Shown: positions 16,299 through 24,161 of the stretch, piece after piece
How the letters are laid out: each line of letters begins with the position of its first letter
Position numbering within the stretch: the first letter of the stretch is position 1
Source: Geodermatophilus saharensis
Lineage (GTDB): Bacteria; Actinomycetota; Actinomycetes; Mycobacteriales; Geodermatophilaceae
Assembly (NCBI RefSeq): GCF_900188205.1
Contig: NZ_FZOH01000004.1
Span: forward strand, 310,001-374,000
Length of the DNA stretch: 64,000 bases
Direction: 5' to 3'
The notes under the pieces: model-generated
Told to the model about the DNA's origin: nothing
The model's database searches: none
Seen by the model: only the letters and a program-made list of their open reading frames with translations
Program-made: the position numbers and the translations under genes

Positions 16299-17465
16299 TC
16301 AGCGGGCGAGCGCCTGGTGGACGGAGTCCTCGTCGAGGTGGCCCTCGATGGCCATGAGGGCGGCACCGATCCGGCCGGAGAGGTCCGGCGCCTCGCTGAC
16401 GGTGATCTCCAGGGCCCGCGCGGCCAGCGGCATCGCCCGGCCGTACACCGCCTCGCGGATGCCGGCCAGCAGCGGGACGCCGGCCTGGGCGACACCACCG
16501 GTCATGACGATCCGGTGCGGGTTGAAGAAGTTGACTAGCGCGGCCAGCACGGTGCCGATCGTGCGGCCGGCGTGCCGGACCAGCTCCAGGGCCACGCCGT
16601 CGCCCTGGGCCGCCCGCTCGACGACGTCGCGGGTGGTGGTGACCGGCAGCCCGGCGGCCCGGGCGTCGCGCAGCAGCGCACCGCCGCCGGCGATCGCCTC
16701 CAGGCAGTTGGTCTGGCCGCAGCGGCAGACGACCTCCCGGCCGTCGGCCGAGGGGACGTGGATGTGCCCGATGTCGCCGGCGCTGCCCTGCGCGCCCCGG
16801 TACACCCCGCCGTCGACGATGATCCCGCAGCCGATGCCGGTGCCGACCTTGACGACCAGCACGTCCTGCACCGACCCCGCGACACCCATCTCGCCGAGCG
16901 CCATGACGTTCACGTCGTTGTCGACGAACACCGGGCAGCCGTAGCGGCCGAAGGCGCTCGGGACGGGGAAGTCGTGCCAGCCGGGCATGATCGGCGGGTG
17001 CGAGGGCCGCCCGGTCGAGAACTCGACCGGACCGGGGACGCCGACGCCGACGGCGCACACGTCGGCCGGTGTCAGCCCGGCCTCGGCGAGCACCTGCTGC
17101 GCCAGCCGGTCGACCTCGGCGAGCACCGGGCGGGGGCCCTCGGCGATGTCGATGGGGTGCCCGGCGGTGGCGAGGATCTGCGCGGACAGGTCGGTGACGG
17201 CGACGTCGACGCTGGTGACGCCGAGGTCGACGGCGAGCACGCACCCGGCGGCGCTGTTGAACCGCAGCAGCGTGGGCGGGCGGCCGCCGGTGCTCCAGCC
17301 GCGGCCGCCCTCCTCGAGCAGGCCGGCGGCGATGAGCTGGTCGACGCGCGCGCTGACGGTGTTGCGCGCGGCCCCGGTCAGCGCGACGAGCTCGGCCCGG
17401 CTCCGGGCGCGGCCGGTGCGCACGTGGTGCAGCAGCGCGCCGGCCGAGGCGGAGGAGGAGCCCAT
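16299..17465 (-). CDS. ROK family transcriptional regulator
   Basis: A 388-residue repressor-type ROK protein. Residues 15-60 are a winged helix (SRAELVALTGAARNTVSARVDQLIAAGLL). The sugar-kinase-like part begins at VLAVDLGVTSVDVAVTD (phosphate-binding loop) and contains VGTGIGCGIIVDGG and the zinc motif with the CRCGQTNCLEAIAG Cys cluster. Such proteins bind a sugar or sugar phosphate and release DNA. It lies directly upstream of the ABC operon on the same strand, so that operon is the expected target. It is coupled closely (four bases) to the hydrolase gene upstream. Confidence 0.92.
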   Translation of the reverse strand: MGSSSASAGALLHHVRTGRARSRAELVALTGAARNTVSARVDQLIAAGLLEEGGRGWSTGGRPPTLLRFNSAAGCVLAVDLGVTSVDVAVTDLSAQILATAGHPIDIAEGPRPVLAEVDRLAQQVLAEAGLTPADVCAVGVGVPGPVEFSTGRPSHPPIMPGWHDFPVPSAFGRYGCPVFVDNDVNVMALGEMGVAGSVQDVLVVKVGTGIGCGIIVDGGVYRGAQGSAGDIGHIHVPSADGREVVCRCGQTNCLEAIAGGGALLRDARAAGLPVTTTRDVVERAAQGDGVALELVRHAGRTIGTVLAALVNFFNPHRIVMTGGVAQAGVPLLAGIREAVYGRAMPLAARALEITVSEAPDLSGRIGAALMAIEGHLDEDSVHQALAR

Positions 17466-17469
17466 GCCG

Positions 17470-18159
17470 TCATGGTGACACGCCGCGGGCCCGGTCCCGG
17501 CCGCTCCGCCCGGCCGACTCCGCCAGCGCCGCCCGCAGCACGGCGGCCACCTCGCCCGGGTGGGTCTGCACCGTCATGTGCGCCGCGCCGGGCACCTCGA
17601 CCACCCGGCCGCGGGGTGCCGCCGCGGCCACCTGCCGAGCCCAGTCGGCACGGCAGAGCCGGTCCCGGGTGCCGCGGACGACGGTCACCGGCACGCCGAC
17701 GGCGGCCAGCCGGTCCTCGATCCGGTCCGGGGCGGCCACCCGCCACAGGGCCCGCATCGCGCGGGGGCCGGTGCCCAGCCACTGGGCCAGCACCAGCGGC
17801 AGCTGCCACCAGGGCTCGCGCAGCGCCGTCCGCAGCCACCACCGGGCCAGCCGGGCCGGGCTGCGCAGCCGCGGGTCAGTGGTCGGGCCGAGCAGGACGA
17901 CGCCGGCCACGCGGGGGTCGCCGGCCGCCGCGGCGACCACCTGGCAGCCCTGGCTGTGCCCGGCGAGGACCACCGGACCGGCGCCGAGCGCGGCGCGCAG
18001 GGCGGCGGCCAGGTCGTCGAGCGGGGGAACAGGTGCAGACCGGCCCATCCCGGGTAGGAGCACGACGTCGGCGGGTACCCGTCGGCGCAGCCGTGACCAC
18101 GACCGCCCGTCCAGCCCCAGGCCGGGGACGACCACCAGCCGGGGGATGAGGACGGGCAC
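17470..18159 (-). CDS. Alpha/beta hydrolase
   Basis: A 229-residue alpha/beta hydrolase. The N-terminal strand and oxyanion loop are RLVVVPGLGLDGRSW, the nucleophile elbow is VLAGHSQGC, the acid lies in VVRGTRDRLC and the His in PGAAHMTVQTHP. The GTG at 18159 starts exactly where similarity to the fold begins. Four bases separate its stop from the ROK gene, so they share a transcript, but a link to sugar use is not obvious. The substrate is unknown. Confidence 0.85.
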   Translation of the reverse strand: MPVLIPRLVVVPGLGLDGRSWSRLRRRVPADVVLLPGMGRSAPVPPLDDLAAALRAALGAGPVVLAGHSQGCQVVAAAAGDPRVAGVVLLGPTTDPRLRSPARLARWWLRTALREPWWQLPLVLAQWLGTGPRAMRALWRVAAPDRIEDRLAAVGVPVTVVRGTRDRLCRADWARQVAAAAPRGRVVEVPGAAHMTVQTHPGEVAAVLRAALAESAGRSGRDRARGVSP

Positions 18160-18162
18160 CGG

Positions 18163-18177
18163 CCCGGTTGTACCGGG
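18163..18177. promoter_or_regulatory. Possible operator palindrome
   Basis: CCCGGT-TGT-ACCGGG, a perfect 6-bp inverted repeat four bases upstream of the hydrolase start, in the region divergent from NDH-2. It may be a regulator site or chance in such GC-rich DNA. Confidence 0.3.
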
Positions 18178-18292
18178 TGGACGCGGACACCGCGAGCACG
18201 CAGACCAGAGCCACGGGCGGGTGGCCGGGATCACCTCCCCGGCCGGCCCGCCGCAGGACAGCGGAGTCCCTGACGGGAGAGGATCAGTCATC

Positions 18293-19747
18293 ATGACGAC
18301 GACATCACCTGCGCACGACGCCGCCGACGGCACGCGGACCGGCCGCCCGCAGGTGGTGATCGTCGGCTCCGGCTTCGGGGGGCTGTTCGCCGCGAAGGCC
18401 CTGCGCAACGCCGACGTCGACGTCACGGTGATCGCCAAGACCGGCCACCACCTGTTCCAGCCGCTGCTCTACCAGGTGGCCACCGGCATCCTGTCCGAGG
18501 GCGAGATCGCACCGGCCACCCGCGAGGTGCTGCGCCACCAGAAGAACGCCCGGGTCATCCTGGGCGAGGTCGTCGACATCGACGTCGACGCGCGCACGGT
18601 GACCTCGACTGTCCTCGGCCGCACGACGGTGCACCCCTACGACGAGCTCATCGTGGCCGCCGGCGCGGGGCAGTCCTACTTCGGCAACGACCAGTTCGCC
18701 GAGTTCGCCCCCGGCATGAAGAGCATCGACGACGCCCTCGAGCTGCGCGGCCGGATCTTCGGCGCCTTCGAGCTGGCCGAGATCGCCACCGACCCCGCCG
18801 AGGTCGAGCGGCTGATGACCTTCGTCGTCGTCGGTGCCGGCCCGACCGGTGTGGAGATGGCCGGCCAGATCGCCGAGCTCGCCCACCGCACGCTGCGCCG
18901 CGACTTCCGCAACATCGACCCCGAGAAGGCGCGCATCATCCTGATCGACGGCGCGCCGCAGGTGCTGCCGCCGTTCGGCCCGAAACTGGGCGAGAAGGCC
19001 CGCCGGCACCTCAACCGGATGGGCATCGAGGTGCAGCTCGGCGCGCTGGTGACCGACCTGGACGCCGACGGCCTCACCGTCAAGGACTCCGACGGGCAGG
19101 TCCGCCGCATCTCCGCCGCCACCAAGGTGTGGGCGGCCGGCGTGCAGGCCTCCCCGCTGGGCCGGCTGCTCGGCGAGAAGACCGGGGCCGAGGTCGACCG
19201 CCCCGGCCGGATCTCGGTGCAGGCGGACCTGACCCTGCCCGGTCACCCGGAGATCCACGTCGTCGGCGACATGGCCAACCACCCCGACAAGCTGCCGGGC
19301 GTGGCCCAGGTGGCCATCCAGGGCGGGCGCTACGCGGCCGACCAGATCAAGCGGAAGCTGGCCGGCAAGGCGCCGCGCGGCCCGTTCCGGTACCGCGACA
19401 AGGGGAACATGGCGACCATCTCGCGGTTCTCCGCGGTGGCCGACATCAAGAAGCTGAAGTTCGAGGGCTTCATCGCCTGGGTGCTCTGGCTGGTGGTGCA
19501 CCTCTTCTACATCATCGGCTTCAAGAGCCGGGTCACCACGGTGCTGCACTGGATGGTCAGCTTCCTCGGCCGCGGCCGCTCGCAGCGGGTGGCCACCCAG
19601 CAGCAGGTCTACGGCCGGCTGGCGCTGGAGAAGCTCGGCGCCGGGTTCTCCGCGTCGAAGACCGGCGGCCCGAAGGACCACGGCGAGAACCCCGACGAGG
19701 TCAACCCCGACCAGCAGCAGGACCTCGTCGCCCGCCGCACCGCGTAG
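18293..19747 (+). CDS. ndh: Type II NADH dehydrogenase (NDH-2)
   Basis: A 484-residue flavoprotein that passes electrons from NADH to the menaquinone pool without pumping protons. The FAD-binding GSGFGG is at residues 25-30. The second, NADH-binding Rossmann motif is VVVGAGPTGVEMAGQIAEL, and HVVGDMANH near the C-terminal third is the conserved FAD-contact segment. The hydrophobic segment FEGFIAWVLWLVVHLFYIIGF and following residues anchor it to the membrane. The ATG at 18293 has GGGAGAGGA upstream. The C-terminus carries a polar tail. It stands alone and is followed by a family-2 hairpin. Confidence 0.93.
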   Translation: MTTTSPAHDAADGTRTGRPQVVIVGSGFGGLFAAKALRNADVDVTVIAKTGHHLFQPLLYQVATGILSEGEIAPATREVLRHQKNARVILGEVVDIDVDARTVTSTVLGRTTVHPYDELIVAAGAGQSYFGNDQFAEFAPGMKSIDDALELRGRIFGAFELAEIATDPAEVERLMTFVVVGAGPTGVEMAGQIAELAHRTLRRDFRNIDPEKARIILIDGAPQVLPPFGPKLGEKARRHLNRMGIEVQLGALVTDLDADGLTVKDSDGQVRRISAATKVWAAGVQASPLGRLLGEKTGAEVDRPGRISVQADLTLPGHPEIHVVGDMANHPDKLPGVAQVAIQGGRYAADQIKRKLAGKAPRGPFRYRDKGNMATISRFSAVADIKKLKFEGFIAWVLWLVVHLFYIIGFKSRVTTVLHWMVSFLGRGRSQRVATQQQVYGRLALEKLGAGFSASKTGGPKDHGENPDEVNPDQQQDLVARRTA

Positions 19748-19815
19748 ACGAAGGGCCCCGCTGCCCCCCACGCCTCGCTCCGCTCGGCGCGGGACCCTGC
19801 AGCGGGGCCGTTCCA
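19745..19815 (+). repeat. Intergenic repeat family 2 (GACGAAGG hairpin), copy A
   Basis: Begins in the NDH-2 stop codon (TAGACGAAGGGCCCCGCTGC) and ends GCAGCGGGGCCGTTCCAGCA. GGCCCCGCTGC pairs exactly with GCAGCGGGGCC. It lies between convergent genes and should act as a terminator. Copy B is at 13315-13386 with the same ends and a diverged middle. Confidence 0.8.
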
Positions 19816-19820
19816 GCACC

Positions 19821-20498
19821 TCACGCGAGCCACGTGGCGAGGGCGGTGGTGACCAGGGCGGGGGTCACCACGTGGCCGCCGTCGAACTCGTCGTAGACGA
19901 CGTCGTAGCCGGCCGCGGCGAGCTGCCGCGACACGCGCCGGCCGCAGCGGTCGACCGGCAGCACCCGGTCGTGCGTGCCGTGGGCGATCCACACCCGCGG
20001 CCGGCCCGCCCGCCCGGGCGGTGCCGCGAAGCCGGGCGAGAAGGCCAGCAGCGCCTCGAACAGGTCGCCGTTGGCCAGGCCCAGCGACAGCGCGTACGAG
20101 GCGCCGTCGGAGAAGCCGCCGAGCGCCACCCGCGACACCGCCAGGCCCGCGGCCACCTGCTGCAGCGCGGCGTCGAGGACGGCGACGTCGCGGCCCAGCC
20201 CGCCGGTGATCAGGTCCCAGGTGCTCGCCACCGACGACGTGGCGAGCACGGCGACCCCGCGGGCGGTCGCGACCTCCCCCACGGCGGCCAGCGACTGCCC
20301 GGCGTCGCCGCCGGCGCCGTGGCAGAACACCAGCAGCGGCCGCGGCCCGCGGTCCCCGAGGGGGACCGCGACCAGCGCCTGCACCCGGCCGTCCAGGTCG
20401 AGCACCGTGGTGCCCGGCGGCAGCGGCGGCCCGGCCGGCGAGGGACCGGGCCGGGCCTCGAGCCGCCCCTCGGCGGCCGGGCGCGGCGCGGCGGCCAT
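19821..20498 (-). CDS. Phospholipase/carboxylesterase-like alpha/beta hydrolase
   Basis: A 225-residue alpha/beta hydrolase. RPLLVFCHGAGGDAGQS forms the oxyanion region, LGGFSDGASYALSLGL the nucleophile elbow, VWIAHGTHDRVLPV the acid, and EFDGGHVVTP the His. This is the layout of the small esterase/phospholipase (YpfH/PHB-depolymerase-like) group. About 30 Pro-rich residues precede the fold. The ATG overlaps the stop of the upstream gene (TGATG), so it is the last gene of a three-gene operon. Confidence 0.87.
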   Translation of the reverse strand: MAAAPRPAAEGRLEARPGPSPAGPPLPPGTTVLDLDGRVQALVAVPLGDRGPRPLLVFCHGAGGDAGQSLAAVGEVATARGVAVLATSSVASTWDLITGGLGRDVAVLDAALQQVAAGLAVSRVALGGFSDGASYALSLGLANGDLFEALLAFSPGFAAPPGRAGRPRVWIAHGTHDRVLPVDRCGRRVSRQLAAAGYDVVYDEFDGGHVVTPALVTTALATWLA

Positions 20499-21790
20499 CA
20501 CACCGCGTGCGCCGCGGGCGGCACGTGCTCGTCGGGCCGCTCGAGGTGCAGCGGCTGCAGCGGCGTCGTCTCCTCGAGGTACAGGAAGGCGTCGTAGCGC
20601 TGCCCGAGCACGGTGGGCACGTAGTTGCCCCAGCGCTCCCGCTCGGGCCGGTACACCACGCCGATCGCCCGGTGCCCGAGCCGGCGGTCCAGCCAGCCGG
20701 GGCGCTCCCCGCGCGGGACGACGACCAGCGCGTCGCGGCCGAGCGCCTCGTGCAGCAGGTGCTCCAGGCTGCCCTCCCGGGCCGGTGGCACGACCATGCG
20801 CTCGATCTGCGCACCCCACTCGCGCCCGGCGACCACCCCGCCGCGGTGCCCGCCGAACCCGACCAGCACGACGTCGTCGGTCCCGTGCCGCTCCCGGAGC
20901 AGCTGGCCGACGGTGGTCATCCCGGCGTCGGCCATGTCGGTGGCGCGGGCGTCCCCGACGTGGGTGTTGTGCTCCCAGACGACCGCCCGCCGGCCGGTGT
21001 GTGCCAGCAGCCGGTCGAGGGTGTCGGCCATGTGCACGTCGCGGACGTTCCACGACTCCGCCGACCCCGCGAGCATCGACCGGTAGTAGCGCTCGGCCCC
21101 GGCGACGACGGCGGCGTTCTGCTCGGCGGCGAACCGTGCGTCGGGATCGGGGTCGCCCTGGTCGGTGGTGGCACCGCGCTCCTCGCACAGCCGCCGCAGC
21201 AGGTCCACGACGGTCTGCTCGCAGCCGGCCGGCGCCAGGCGGGTGGCGAAGGCGTACTCGGCGCCGTCCTCGCCGTAGGGCTCGAAGCAGCGCAGCGCCT
21301 GCACGGCGGCCTCGGCGTGGCCGGGCTCGTTCTCCCGCAGCCAGGACACCAGCTCCTGCATCGAGTCCCACAGGCTGTAGACGTCCAGGCCGTGGAAACC
21401 GACGCGGTCGGCCGCGGGCCGGGTGGCGTTGACGTCGCGCAGCCAGCGGCAGAAGTCGACGACGTCGTCGTTGGCCCACATCCACGTCGGCCAGCGGGAG
21501 ATCGCGTCCAGTGCGGTGCGCGGGTCGTCCTCGCCACCGGGGCGCAGCCGCACGCTCCGGTCGACCCGGGAGCAGTCGGGCCAGTCGCCCTCGACGGCGA
21601 CCAGGCCGAAGCCGTGCTCCTCGACCAGGCGGCGGGTCAGCGCCGCGCGCCAGGCGTAGTACTCGTGCGTGCCGTGGCTGGCCTCGCCGATCGCCACCAC
21701 CCGCGCGTCCCCGACCCGCGCGAGCAGCGGGTCGAGATCGGCGGCGTCGCGCAGCGGGAGGGCGAGCTCCCGGACGTCGTCGGCGTCCAT
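20498..21790 (-). CDS. Erythromycin esterase family protein
   Basis: A 430-residue member of the erythromycin-esterase superfamily (Ere/SucC-like). Marker motifs are VVAIGEASHGTHEYY near residue 32, AVEGDWPD, GFHGLDVYSLWDSM, VVWEHNTHVGDAR and VVPRGERPGWLD near the end. Most chromosomal members are not drug-resistance enzymes and their substrate is unknown, so I would not call it a resistance gene. It overlaps both neighbours by TGATG, linking it with a carboxylate-amine ligase and an esterase. Confidence 0.9.
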   Translation of the reverse strand: MDADDVRELALPLRDAADLDPLLARVGDARVVAIGEASHGTHEYYAWRAALTRRLVEEHGFGLVAVEGDWPDCSRVDRSVRLRPGGEDDPRTALDAISRWPTWMWANDDVVDFCRWLRDVNATRPAADRVGFHGLDVYSLWDSMQELVSWLRENEPGHAEAAVQALRCFEPYGEDGAEYAFATRLAPAGCEQTVVDLLRRLCEERGATTDQGDPDPDARFAAEQNAAVVAGAERYYRSMLAGSAESWNVRDVHMADTLDRLLAHTGRRAVVWEHNTHVGDARATDMADAGMTTVGQLLRERHGTDDVVLVGFGGHRGGVVAGREWGAQIERMVVPPAREGSLEHLLHEALGRDALVVVPRGERPGWLDRRLGHRAIGVVYRPERERWGNYVPTVLGQRYDAFLYLEETTPLQPLHLERPDEHVPPAAHAV

Positions 21791-22926
21791 CAGGTCCTCC
21801 CGGCCGCCCCCTCGCGGACGATCCACTCGGCGACCGCCCGGCGGTCGCCCGTGCGCAGCCAGGTGCTCCGCTGCCGCGCCGCGGACGTACCCCGGCCGAG
21901 GAGGTCCTGCACCAGCGCGCACACCTCGTCCCACTCGCCGGCGACGGTGAGGTCCTCCTCGAGCTCGGCGAGCAGCCCGGAGACCGCGTCGCGGGCGTCG
22001 ACCAGCTCCAGGCGCAGCGGGTCGAACAGCCGGCCGCCGACGCCCTCCCGCGCCGCCCGCCACCGGGCCGCCCGCAGGTGCTCGGGGCGCACCTCGGGCA
22101 CCGGCTCGCCGCGGGCGGCGCGGCCGGCGAGCACCCGCACCAGCGAGCGGACCAGCGCCGCGTGCAGGACGGCGTCGTCGAGGGCGGTGCAGACGTCGGC
22201 CAGCCGGAACTCGATCGTCGGCAGCCGGGCCGAGGGGCGCACGTCCCAGTACAGGTGCGAGCCGTCGGCCACCACGCCGGAGGCGACCAGGCCGGCGAGC
22301 ACGCGCCGGTAGCCCTCGGCGTCGCCCAGGGGCTCGGGGGCGCCGGCGTGCGGGAAGCGGGTCCACCACAGCGTCCGCCACGACTCGTAGCCGGTGTCGA
22401 CGCCGTCGTGGAACGGCGAGCTGCCGGTCATGGCCAGCAGCACCGGGACGTAGGGCCGGGCGCGGTCGAGGACGGCGACGGCGGTGTCGAGGTCGGGGAC
22501 GCCGACGTGCACGTGGCAGCCGCAGATGTCCTGCTGCCGGGCCAGCCCCGCCCAGCGCTCGACCATCGCCTCGTACCGCTCCCCCGGCGTGACCGGCATG
22601 GTGTGCCAGGAGTTCCACGGGTGGGTGGACGCGGGCAGCAGCAGCAGGCCGTCGCGCGCCGCGGCGGCGGCCGCCTGGGCGCGGCCGGCGGCGAGGTCGG
22701 CGCGCACCTCGGCGAGGGAGGTGCAGATCCCGCTGGCGGTCTCGAGCTGGGTGGTGGCGATCTCGGGCAGCACCAGCGGGCCGGCCTCGCCGGCGAGGGC
22801 GGCGGCCGCCGCCTGCGGGCCCGGGGTCAGCTCGTAGGTGTCGGGCGCGACGAGGTGGAACTCCTCCTCGACACCGAGGGTGCGCCCGACGGCGCCGGTG
22901 TCGGACTGCTGGCCGTCGGGGTGCAC
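21790..22926 (-). CDS. Carboxylate-amine ligase (YbdK/GCS2-like)
   Basis: A 378-residue ATP-grasp-like glutamate-cysteine ligase 2 family protein. LGVEEEFHLV marks the start of the fold. QLETASGICTSLAEVR, GCHVHVGVPD, WDVRPSARLPTIEFRLADV and the C-terminal RSTWLRTGDRRAVAEWIV are conserved. It may join glutamate or another carboxylate to an amine. I choose the GTG at 22926, with AGGAG at good spacing, over a GTG at 23022 that lies inside a 44-bp palindrome. It is the first gene of the three-gene operon. Confidence 0.88.
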   Translation of the reverse strand: MHPDGQQSDTGAVGRTLGVEEEFHLVAPDTYELTPGPQAAAAALAGEAGPLVLPEIATTQLETASGICTSLAEVRADLAAGRAQAAAAAARDGLLLLPASTHPWNSWHTMPVTPGERYEAMVERWAGLARQQDICGCHVHVGVPDLDTAVAVLDRARPYVPVLLAMTGSSPFHDGVDTGYESWRTLWWTRFPHAGAPEPLGDAEGYRRVLAGLVASGVVADGSHLYWDVRPSARLPTIEFRLADVCTALDDAVLHAALVRSLVRVLAGRAARGEPVPEVRPEHLRAARWRAAREGVGGRLFDPLRLELVDARDAVSGLLAELEEDLTVAGEWDEVCALVQDLLGRGTSAARQRSTWLRTGDRRAVAEWIVREGAAGRT

Positions 22927-23172
22927 GCCGCTCCTGGGTGCCGTCGGTGGGGCTGTCGGGTGTGCTGCCGGGCAGGCCGACGCTACGGCCGGCGCCGCCG
23001 GGTCGCACCCGGTGACCTGCACGCTCGTGCTCTGCCCCGCATGCGGGGCAGAGCACGAGCGTGCGCCGGGACACCTGATCGCTCTGGGCGTAGCGGCGGG
23101 GGTGGCCGTTGCAGGCCCCGCAGGCGTCCACTGGACGGTGCAACGGTGTAATCACGACCCAGGAGGTGCGCC
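22927..23172. other. Divergent intergenic region with a 44-bp palindrome
   Basis: About 245 bases between the divergent ligase operon and the protease gene. The main feature is the perfect palindrome at 23020-23063. The protease side has a strong AGGAGGT ribosome site at 23161-23167. I saw no clear -35/-10 pair for either side. Confidence 0.5.
23020..23063. repeat. Perfect 44-bp palindrome
   Basis: Each 22-base half is the exact reverse complement of the other, with GCATGC at the centre and no loop. The left half begins CACGCTCGTGCTCTGCCCCG. Read on either strand, one frame gives TLVLCPACGAEHERA, a Cys-x-x-Cys motif, because of the symmetry. It lies between divergent genes, so it is not placed as an ordinary terminator. 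Confidence 0.9.
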
Positions 23173-24114
23173 GTGACCCGACCGGACACCGACGCCGCGC
23201 TGGACGCCTACTCGCGGGTGGTCACCGCGGTGGCCGCGGACCTCACCCCGCACGTCGCCGCGCTGCAGGTCACCGGGCCCGACGGGCGGTCGGGCGCCGG
23301 GTCGGCGGTCGTGGTCCCCGGCGACGGCCTGCTGCTGACCAACGCGCACGTCGTCGGCCGTGCCCGCGCCGGGCGGGCCGTGTTCAGCGACGGCAGCGAG
23401 ACGGCGGTGGACGTCGTCGGCACCGACCCGCTCTCCGATCTCGCCGTCGTCCGGGCCACCGCCGGCGCCCCGGAGCCGGCCGTCCTCGGCGACGCCGCGC
23501 AGCTGCGGGTCGGGCAGCTCGTGGTCGCCGTCGGCAACCCCCTCGGCCTGGCCGGGTCGGTCACCGCCGGCGTGGTCAGCGGGCTGGGGCGCTCGCTGCC
23601 CACCCGCGACGGGCGCACCGCGCGGGTGGTCGAGGACGTCATCCAGACCGACGCCGCGCTCAACCCCGGCAACTCCGGCGGCGCGCTGGCCGACTCCGCC
23701 AGCCGGGTGGTGGGCATCAACACCGCCGTCGCGGGGTGGGGCCTGGGGCTGGCCGTGCCGGTCAACGACACCACCCGACGGATCATGACGACGCTGGTGC
23801 GCGACGGACGGGTGCGCCGGGCCTACCTCGGGCTGGTCAGCAGCCCGGCGCCGCTGCCGGCCCCGCTCGCCGAGCGCACCGGCCGCCGGCGCGGGCTGCG
23901 GGTGGTCGACGTCGTCGCGGGGTCGCCGGCCGACCGGGCGGGGCTGCGGCCCGGTGACCTCGTCCTGGAGGCGGGGCGGGCACCGGTGGCCGAGGCGCAG
24001 AGCCTGCAGCGGCTGCTGTTCGCCGAGGCGGTGGGGCAGCCGCTGCCGGTCACGGTCTACCGGCGCGGGGCCATGGTCGACGTCATCGCCGTCCCCACCG
24101 AGCTCACCGGCTGA
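23173..24114 (+). CDS. HtrA-like trypsin-fold serine protease with PDZ domain
   Basis: A 313-residue DegP/HtrA-type protein. The catalytic triad is complete: His59 in TNAHVV, Asp89 in LSDLAVVR and Ser168 in GNSGG. A C-terminal PDZ domain follows (RGLRVVDVVAGSPADRAGLRPGDLVLEAG). There is no signal peptide or membrane segment, so unlike classical HtrA it is predicted to stay in the cytoplasm. The GTG at 23173 has a near-perfect AGGAGGT upstream, so translation should be strong. Role is probably protein quality control; partners are unknown. Confidence 0.9.
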   Translation: MTRPDTDAALDAYSRVVTAVAADLTPHVAALQVTGPDGRSGAGSAVVVPGDGLLLTNAHVVGRARAGRAVFSDGSETAVDVVGTDPLSDLAVVRATAGAPEPAVLGDAAQLRVGQLVVAVGNPLGLAGSVTAGVVSGLGRSLPTRDGRTARVVEDVIQTDAALNPGNSGGALADSASRVVGINTAVAGWGLGLAVPVNDTTRRIMTTLVRDGRVRRAYLGLVSSPAPLPAPLAERTGRRRGLRVVDVVAGSPADRAGLRPGDLVLEAGRAPVAEAQSLQRLLFAEAVGQPLPVTVYRRGAMVDVIAVPTELTG

Positions 24115-24161
24115 CCACTCCTCCGGGTGACGCGCTCCTCCCCCTGCTCAGGAGCGCCCGG

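Noticed and set aside
20498-21790. Macrolide resistance gene
   Set aside because: The erythromycin-esterase family has many members without that activity and the operon context does not suggest resistance.
20498-23155. An 885-residue minus-strand frame
   Set aside because: The 430-residue erythromycin-esterase-like part from 21790 is real; the upstream extension is antisense-like and lies over the carboxylate-amine ligase gene in another frame.
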